64,000 nt of DNA, from positions 11,133,338 to 11,197,337 of the forward strand of contig CM034401.1 in NCBI GenBank assembly GCA_019925095.2, read 5' to 3'. Below the pieces are notes generated by a model that worked only from the letters and a program-made list of their open reading frames with translations, did no database searches and was not told where the DNA came from. Position 1 is the first letter of the stretch. Every line of letters starts with the position of its first letter. The stretch comes from Dendrolimus kikuchii (taxonomy: Eukaryota; Arthropoda; Insecta; Lepidoptera; Lasiocampidae). The translations under genes were made by a program, and so were the position numbers. Positions 57,388 to 64,000 of this stretch are shown piece after piece.

Positions 57388-58291
57388 GTGAATTTTCCAA
57401 ATGGGCCTGCAGGGCCAAATCCTAAACTATGCTAAATAGCGAAAAATACTCAAAGGAGTCTCGAGATTGATTTTGTCGCAAACTAAACTGATATCATTAC
57501 ATATTTGAAAAATCAATTACACTTATCAGGAACTGAATCTGCTGATTTAAAAAATAAACACACCTGTATACCAAATCATAGTATAGCTTGTAAGGATCAA
57601 TATCTGTGAAGGAATGTCAGACGACAAACCAAGGGAAAGGGTTCTTTGACAAAATGTTCAATATTCCATGCATTAATTATATTAATTATTAATTAAACAT
57701 CAAATTGCGCCGCTCATTTGACCGCACCTCATTTTAATTCAATTAACGTTTACCCATTGAGTGGTTTGATTGATTGGGGTAATGTAACTTGCGTTTAGAA
57801 TATTAATTTTTAGATACCTATTAAAATATAATAATTTTCACTATCCATATTACACAAAATGATGTGTGAATTATTTAATCAATTAATACATACATACATA
57901 CATACATAACTTCACGCCAGTTCCCTTGCGGGGTAGGCACGGACAACAGAACGCCATTCAGGCTTATTCTTACACACTTAATCAATTAATGTATGGAAAA
58001 TAGAATATTTTGTTAAAAAAACAACCATTTCTCTTGATTTGCCGTTTGACAATTCTTCGGAGAAATTGATCCCGATAAATAAGCTGCACTATGATTTGGT
58101 ATAATAATACAGAATGTGGTTATTTTTTCAAAACCAGCCTATTTAATTCCTGACAAGAATAACTGATTTTTCAAAAATCTAATGATACTACTTTAGTCTT
58201 CATCAAAATCGATCACAAGACTCCATTGAGTGGTTTTCGCTATTTCGTATAGTTTAGGATTTGGCCCTGAAGGCCCACTTATAATATTCAA
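57388..58291. mobile_element. Foldback element, about 0.9 kb, with arms of about 285 bp
   Basis: The left arm 57388-57680 and the right arm 58000-58291 are inverted copies. GGGCCTGCAGGGCCAAATCC against its partner GGGCCTTCAGGGCCAAATCC lies at the tips. Shared inner blocks include AAATAGCGAAAA, ATACCAAATCATAGT and the ends near CATTAAT. The arms have diverged visibly. The middle holds a LINE tail with (CATA)n and AT-rich DNA, with no transposase. The layout fits a non-autonomous long-TIR (foldback/MITE) element. Target-site duplications were not established. Confidence 0.85.
57887..57985 (-). repeat. LINE 3' end with (ATGT)n tail, minus copy
   Basis: On the minus strand AAGAATAAGCCTGAATGGCG, CCCCGCAAGGGAACTGGCGT, GAAGTTATGTATGTATG. 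It matches 60155-60252 on the + strand closely. It lies in the centre of the foldback element. Confidence 0.85.
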
Positions 58292-59890
58292 TCTGTATAT
58301 ATACAATATATATGTACAAAACAAAAAAGAATAAAAAATATACGAAAAATATAAATCTTCACAGTCAGGAGATGTAGTATAATTGAAATAAAATGTACCC
58401 CCAGGCTATTAGAAATCAAAGAAGTGGAAATAAACTGTTTATGAATTTCTCAATAATAAAATAAAATTGCCGTTTTATACGGGTAGGGTATTATTACGTA
58501 ACAAGTGTTTTATCACCGCCATTTTTATGAAAAACGCTTTCATCGTACCGAGACCAAGAACACGCTCTTTTCAAATCATATTACTTTTGTACAAGAATTA
58601 AGCAAAATTATATCAATAAGAAAACGTAATACAGTCAAGTATGTAATTTTCAATATAATATGATTCATGTTTAATGGTATATTGCTTTACATGTAAAGAT
58701 CTAATGTAAACTGTGAAAACGAAGTATATATTTTTCCTGTGGAACTGTTTAAAATTCTAATCCCTTGTTCATATAATTCATACGAGGTTTATAGGCTACT
58801 TAAAGTAACGTAAAAAAAGTGTTAGTATAATCGCACTGTTTTACACCGGCATTTATTTATTTCATATGTATGTAAATTTATACATAATAAAAGCAAGTTG
58901 TCTGATAGAAATCGGTCTAGATCGGTAGCGATAAGTCCACCCAATAATTCACGCATGTTTTAATTTTTTATAAGCTAAGCTTTGCCTTTGAACAACAAAA
59001 CTCTTATTCATATATATGGGTTATCGGCTCGTTAAAATGAAATTTTAAAAAGTGCTTCTCATACATTGTGTATTTACGTGGGGTAAAATACCATTTGACA
59101 AAGTTCGTTTAATTGAAGTTTGTTCTGTTTCAGTATTATATAGGTATTATATTAATTATAGCTTTTATACATTTAAACATTTATTATATCTTGTGACGTG
59201 GTCTATAGAAGACCAGTCAACTTATCAGTTAATACCAATTTACTATAATCTGTAGACACCTTTAACTTTTACGCGCGTTTTGACTAATATCAAACTTTAA
59301 ATTGTCACGCAATTCGCCATTTTAAAAATTCAATTTATAACCTTGAAAACTACACCTCATTGGTCGTCGTGTCCATACGTTAGTAGAAATTTGAGAGATC
59401 ACACATGCAAAAAAAGAAGTATCTGCCATATTTAAAATCGCACGATTTAGGTAGCGTATTACACAGTCGCCTTTGTTAGTCTTTAAATTTAACAAGGACA
59501 TACAGGAAGAACTACTTAGTACTTAATATTATCTACCAGTTTAATAGCGGTTTAGCAAACCTAGACTTACATTTTTAAAGATAGGATTTTCGAATGGAAC
59601 TTTCTAGAACGCATTTAGGTCTATTCAACAACCTAAGTATTTCACCTCCCATTCTATGCGTCTCGTTTTCACACGAGCCAATTACCACTGGACTCGCATA
59701 GCACCATTTTTCATCTATCGCTGGTTGGCTGTTTGCCCGTCTTTATTTTTGAAGTGTAAAGTGCACAGTTAAATCCCTCGTTTGTTCCGAGCATACCGTG
59801 AAAAAAGTCGTTGGCCGACGACACCCGCCTATACATTACTATAAAAGTCCCAGTCTAATGGACTTAACGTGGAAAACCCCCCTTGTTAAG
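58292..59890. other. AT-rich spacer, no gene seen
   Basis: No supported frame, splice-bounded exon or repeat partner. It lies where the last exon(s) of the minus-strand GPCR could be, but I could not identify one. Confidence 0.35.
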
Positions 59891-60006
59891 AAGTGAGGTT
59901 TTTTTGTTCACCTGGACCGAGTTTATTGAGGAAGCGCGGACACTGCGACCCTCAGAGAAGTACAACTCCGGGGTACAGTAAGGCACCCTTCATTGCACCA
60001 TTAGCC

Positions 60007-60084
<78 letters not shown>

Positions 60085-60252
60085 AAGACCTTGTCAGGAG
60101 CCTTAAGAACAGACGAGCTTGCATGACAAGAGTTATGAATGTCAAAGAGGCAAGTGAGGTGTGTAAGAATAAGCCTAAATGGCACTCTGTTGTTCGTGCC
60201 TATCCCGCAAGGGAACTGGCGTGAAGTTATGTATGTATGTATGTATGTATGT
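59891..60252 (+). mobile_element. LINE 3' end with (TA)n insert and (TATG)n tail
   Basis: GGACCGAGTTTATTGAGGAA begins a coding-like stretch. A (TA)n tract lies at 60014-60083, then NVKEASEVCKNKPKWHSVVR in frame, PARELA and a stop, followed by GTATGTATGTATGTATG. A Lys/Trp-containing end, stop, and a tetranucleotide tail is the typical 3' end of a site-nonspecific insect LINE. It is 5'-truncated. Confidence 0.7.
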
Positions 60253-60679
60253 AAGACCTAATTAAAAGAGTAGGTACAAAGAAAGACAACAGAATAAATG
60301 ATTTCAACTATATGCTAAAATAAAGTATTTTATTTCCTTTTAAACTAACCTCACACTGCTCTAGAAGGAGTTCATCAAAATCTGCCTAACTAAAATTAAC
60401 TCTACTTTATTACAAGTAGCATTTTTTTCATATAACTTGGCAACCCCTCGACCCAAATTTATTTATATAACATTTAACTACCCCTTAGGTAACAATCGTC
60501 ATTTTATATAAAAATTTAATACAAGAGTACGCATGTCAAGATTTCTTACTACACGTTCCAAAAGGGGAGCTTCCAAGCATCCTCGTAACTAACATCCTAA
60601 AGAACAATGCCTCATATAATTCGATGATTTCCGGTTTTGCACTGGACGCAATTATTTCCTGTGTCTAAATTTTGTTTGA
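60253..60679. other. AT-rich spacer
   Basis: No supported feature. Confidence 0.4.
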
Positions 60680-60845
60680 TTTGTTTTTTTTCTGTTGAAA
60701 GTACAGTAGACAGGCTGACGAAAAGTGGTTACCGCCGCCTATGGACATTTGCAACATCAGCGGTGTTATCAATGCGCTGCCGACCTTGAAAAAAATGTAT
60801 GATACCTTTTTTGAAAGCCCCCATGTCGTAGCGTTGTACGAAAAT
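60680..60845 (-). repeat. LINE 3' tail repeat, minus copy
   Basis: Minus strand AAGGTCGGCAGCGCATTGAT, TGTCCATAGGCGGCGGTAAC, then CGTCAGCCTGTCTACTG; same tail family as at 23730 and 29890. Confidence 0.75.
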
Positions 60846-61234
60846 CTGTGTTGATACGACTTTTAAGTCGCCATATCTATTATCGTTAAGTAAGCTTTGA
60901 CTATATTAAAGAGGAAAAAAGCTTCACAAGTAAAATTATCAGCTAAACAAAACTACTAACATCTTAGTAACGATACAATGAATGTAATTTTTTCCGCAGT
61001 TTAACGTACAAATTAGTATCCCATAATAACCCTCGAATTTTCCGCGATAAAAAGTCACGTTCATTGCCGTTATTAAAAGTACACTATATATACCTTCCTT
61101 ATACATTCATATACTATTGTACCAAATTTTATGAAAATTGCTTAATTCCTAAAATCATGAAGAAGAAATAAAAAGACATCGAAAATCATATGTAATAAGT
61201 TTTTCCAAGGCGATGTCACGTTACTCAAACTGTC
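60846..61234. other. Spacer with a weak family-C/A-like piece
   Basis: 61010-61180 (TAGTATCCCATAATAACC, TTCCGCGATAAAAAGTCACG) resembles the GGGATAAAAAGT module of families A-C but is too short to assign. Confidence 0.4.
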
Positions 61235-61812
61235 AGGAAAGGTTCAGATGGACATTTATGACCTGACCATAACCACAACGAGAATTAATTTTTACCTTCT
61301 GGCAATATTCTCTTTTTTATGGTCTCAATGTCAGTGAATCGTAAACAAAGCGAAATTTTACATATTATTTTAATTTTAAAGTTGATCCTAGTTTAAAATC
61401 CGCTAAAAAATAACTAAATACCAAGAACGTCTATCAGAATTTGAAGCAAAAATCTTTTAGCTGTTTATTTTTAATTATTTAGCAAAGAGCAGCCGACGTG
61501 ATAGCTTTATAAAGGTTACTTTAGCTTCTTCTAAACAAATAATTGTTATGTTAACTTACACAAGGTGTTAAAGCTCTTGCTTACAAAATTATAGTCATTA
61601 TTATTAAAGTACACATCATAAGCTATGTTGACAAAATGCGAACGTCGTAACTAAAGCAACTTGATACTTGCACGACGTTTGATGTCGTATTAAAAATCAC
61701 TAGTAAGTATCGAAATTACTCTGGCCTAATGTTGGAGTTGGTAGAGTTTAAACAAATTTTCGAAAGTGGCGCCCCTATTATTCTCTACTTCATTTTGCCA
61801 TCCTGTATGCTC
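61235..61812 (-). repeat. Segment also present inverted at 14716-15620
   Basis: The minus strand matches the 14.7-15.6 kb segment over about 0.58 kb, without the LINE insertion found there. In the minus-strand GPCR gene this lies in the intron, beginning about 140 bp after the TM7 exon. The plus-strand frame at 61729-61917 is chance. Confidence 0.8.
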
Positions 61813-61950
61813 ACGGGATTTTTATTTTCAAAAAACTGTACTACACATAATACACAAGTAACTGACCATATAACTGACAGCTTGCTGATGTTTCAACTTG
61901 TATTGGAACAGACCTAATAATTATTAGTGTGGAAAAATGACAATTCTTAC

Positions 61951-62058
61951 CTTAAAAGCGTTTCTGAATTTGTTTGACATTATATTATACAGGATTGGAT
62001 TTATTGCCGTAGACAAGAAATACAAAACACCTGACAGAAATGTCAGTACAATGTATAC
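61951..62058 (-). CDS. Pyrokinin/CAPA-type GPCR, TM7/helix 8 exon
   Basis: On the minus strand a 36-codon exon runs from the acceptor TTTGTTTTACAG (just above 62058) to the donor GTAAGA (below 61951), phase 0 at both ends. It reads LTFLSGVLYFLSTAINPILY then NIMSNKFRNAFK. The SGVLYFLST and INPxLYNIMSxKFRxAFK pattern is a hallmark of insect pyrokinin and CAPA receptors, relatives of vertebrate neuromedin-U receptors. NPILY is the NPxxY motif. Such receptors act in the plasma membrane, usually through Gq, in diapause or pheromone control and osmoregulation. The remaining exons were not found: TM1-6 should lie to the right, the tail exon to the left. Confidence 0.88.
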
Positions 62059-63560
62059 CTGTAAAACAAACAAAATGAGATTAGAAAGACGTCATTTAAT
62101 TGTGTTAATTTAATTAATTGTATTAAGTAAAAAGAATTATTTAACTCGCGTACGCATTAAAATAATTTACTGAACTGTCAAGATCAAATTAAGTTACAAT
62201 GAAATACCATCCAAATAAAAATATAGCCATAAAAACCACGCTATATTAAATACTGAGTAGAAGCTCTTTGATTTTAGATTTGATTATGGAAGCACTATAT
62301 TGGAGAAGGATATTATTATATTGATTATTTAAAATTGGGCAATATTGCTCTTTGTTAAGTCATATATTAGATAAAAGGTCTGAATTAGGATATTTTAAAA
62401 ACATTTTTCATTTATTACTCAAAGTTTATTTTTCGAGGCAGTACAATCAATGTCTAAGCGAAAATGTCTAAAGGCAACCTTTTATAACATGACAAAATGT
62501 GTCTAAGTTGGTTTAAATGTCAAATATCCTATTATAGATTATTACAATAGACAGGCGGTCCTTTCCTTCGTCACATCAACAACCAGGCGCCCTTGTCATC
62601 GAAACAGTAGATATTTGTTTGAAAATATACACTACAAACATGTGTGTCGTGTATATCTACAAACCAATGTAATTCATAGTGTATACCTATAAATAGTATA
62701 TACATGTTTTTCCTCAGAAGATCCTTTTCGTACATTAAAAACAGGATTTTTGCAATAAATTAACACTACTTAAAGACATTAACATGTCTTAGACAAATTC
62801 AGCCACATCTAAAGTTAGATATTACGGTAGAAATGTTTTACATTCATTATCTGAAGATACAATATAACTAAAATTTTATCCAAAATTTATCTTGTGAGAA
62901 AAAGCAAGGTAAATACCCTGTGTGAATATTTTAAGAGCTTTTTGCTTGCAATATTATTTTCTAGTTTAATCAAAGCTTAATAGCTCTTCGGCTTGCTTGC
63001 TTAAGCAATGAAATCAGGGTTTAAAGTCTTCATCATTTCAAGTAAAGTAAACCAATGTCCTCGAATTGTCATTGACACCAAGAAAGCGCTCAAGGCATCG
63101 CTCATGGAATAATATTCAACTGATTTTATAAGTAACGTTTTAAGCTTCATTAAATTAATAGTTTGGAGTCTTGCTGTACAGGTTAATTTTAATCAAACTG
63201 GAATATACGCGAAAAATGAATAAAAAAACTCCTGCTTTAATCCCTAAAATCTTCATTAAAATGATTCGATTAGGAAGCTAATAATTACAAACTTTCAGAC
63301 TTGCAGACAAAAATTCTTAAACACTGTAATTTACAATTAAGCATTGTGTAAATAGAAGTTTACACGTGGTAAAGTTTAGCATTTTAATATCACAGAAAGA
63401 CACTCAAAATTAATTATTAGAAGTTGTACAAAACTAAATTAACTTTTTCTTATTTGTCAAATTTAATTTACTTACCAACATATTAAACTAAAATGTTTAA
63501 ACTAATATAATTAACTTATTTAAAACTTTAATGTGTCTTAGAAGACCACGGGCCATAAAA
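62059..63560. other. Probable intron of the minus-strand GPCR gene
   Basis: AT-rich, bounded on the left by the exon acceptor. No further exon recognised before the window end. Confidence 0.45.
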
Positions 63561-63885
63561 ATTTCCCGCACTTTTAGAGGGCTTGCGCGGGGCCATGAGA
63601 AGACCAACACGTAGAGGCCTCTTGACAAATTTAATGTAAATGTGGCGTGCCACTGACCGGCGATTATCCATGTCTACGCCATATAATAATGCACCCAAGA
63701 ACAAGCCCCTGCCAATGAAGGACTATTGTGGGAAATGAGAACAAAAAGTACCGGGCTATTGGAGTGAACTGCTACTGGTACTAGGGGTCTGGGAATATGG
63801 GGAGTATGGCGTCTGCCCGTCGCATTTTTCGGGGAACATGGAAAAACGGCCAAAGGGTGACACGCCACTTCCTTAATTAAAATTA
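63561..63885. repeat. GC-richer dispersed repeat with inverted GTGGCGTG ends
   Basis: GTGGCGTGCCACTGACC at 63643 and GGTGACACGCCACTTCC at 63857 are inverted. Inside are CCATGTCTACGCCATATAAT, CAAGCCCCTGCCAATGAAGG and GGGGTCTGGGAATATGGGGA. It looks like a lepidopteran repeat element. The minus-strand frame at 63674-63868 follows it and shows no domain. Confidence 0.45.
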
Positions 63886-64000
63886 TTTGAACTTACGATT
63901 CATACCAAATAATAGGTGTCAGAAGGTTTTTCTAAGCTTTTTCCATATATCGCCATTAGCCGCTGAACGTGGAAGGGCGCCCAGCAGATAAAAAACGCTA

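Noticed and set aside
61729..61917. Plus-strand frame next to the GPCR exon
   Set aside because: It runs over the repeated segment shared with 14.7 kb, where the frame is not kept.

Overview
This window is insect chromosomal DNA, most likely from a moth or butterfly. It is AT-rich and mostly non-coding, with short exons bounded by GT/AG splice sites. Its many interspersed repeats are of kinds I associate with Lepidoptera: tRNA-derived SINEs, LINE 3' tails with a recurring 'TCCATAGGCGACGGTAACC'-like core, mariner elements, short inverted-repeat elements and a BEL/Pao retrotransposon. There is no bacterial-style gene organisation. Most open frames longer than 60 codons look like chance or transposon remnants.

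Host genes are visible only as small exons at the two ends. On the + strand, two exons (6503-6607 and 7533-7655) encode transmembrane helix 7, helix 8 and the C-terminal tail of a class A peptide GPCR. On the - strand, one exon (61951-62058) encodes the TM7/helix 8 part of a second class A GPCR that closely resembles insect pyrokinin/CAPA (neuromedin-U-like) receptors. The two genes point towards each other, and both break at the same place, in phase 0, right after an FRxAFK motif.

Layout. 1-3170: an almost perfect 9-bp tandem array that runs off the left edge and joins a dispersed repeat. 3171-6165: the tail of that repeat, a SINE, and a decayed RTE-like LINE. 6369-7655: a hairpin and the + strand GPCR exons. 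7656-22430: introns or intergenic DNA full of old repeats, including a cluster of one family at 10.9-13.1 kb, SINEs at 19.7-21.3 kb and a small retroposon with a clear target-site duplication. 22434-23714 and 27820-29116: two dead mariner elements from different lineages. 29.7-30.8 kb: inverted copies of a foldback-like sequence. 38096-44794: a BEL/Pao element with LTRs and an unbroken 1781-codon Gag-Pol frame. 44.8-52.2 kb: small inverted-repeat elements, a SINE, and a second copy of the repeat family that carries a 9-bp array. 54.4-56.2 kb: a deleted LINE that looks R4/Dong-like. 57.0-60.3 kb: microsatellites, a 0.9-kb foldback element and LINE tails. 61.2-62.1 kb: a segment also present inverted at 14.7-15.6 kb, then the - strand GPCR exon.

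The most interesting observation links the 3.1-kb homogeneous array at the left edge to a degenerate 9-bp-period array at 51.24-51.79 kb. Both sit at the same internal position of the same non-autonomous repeat family, so that family seems to carry a built-in, expandable 9-bp minisatellite. All assignments rest on reading the sequence; no database search was possible.
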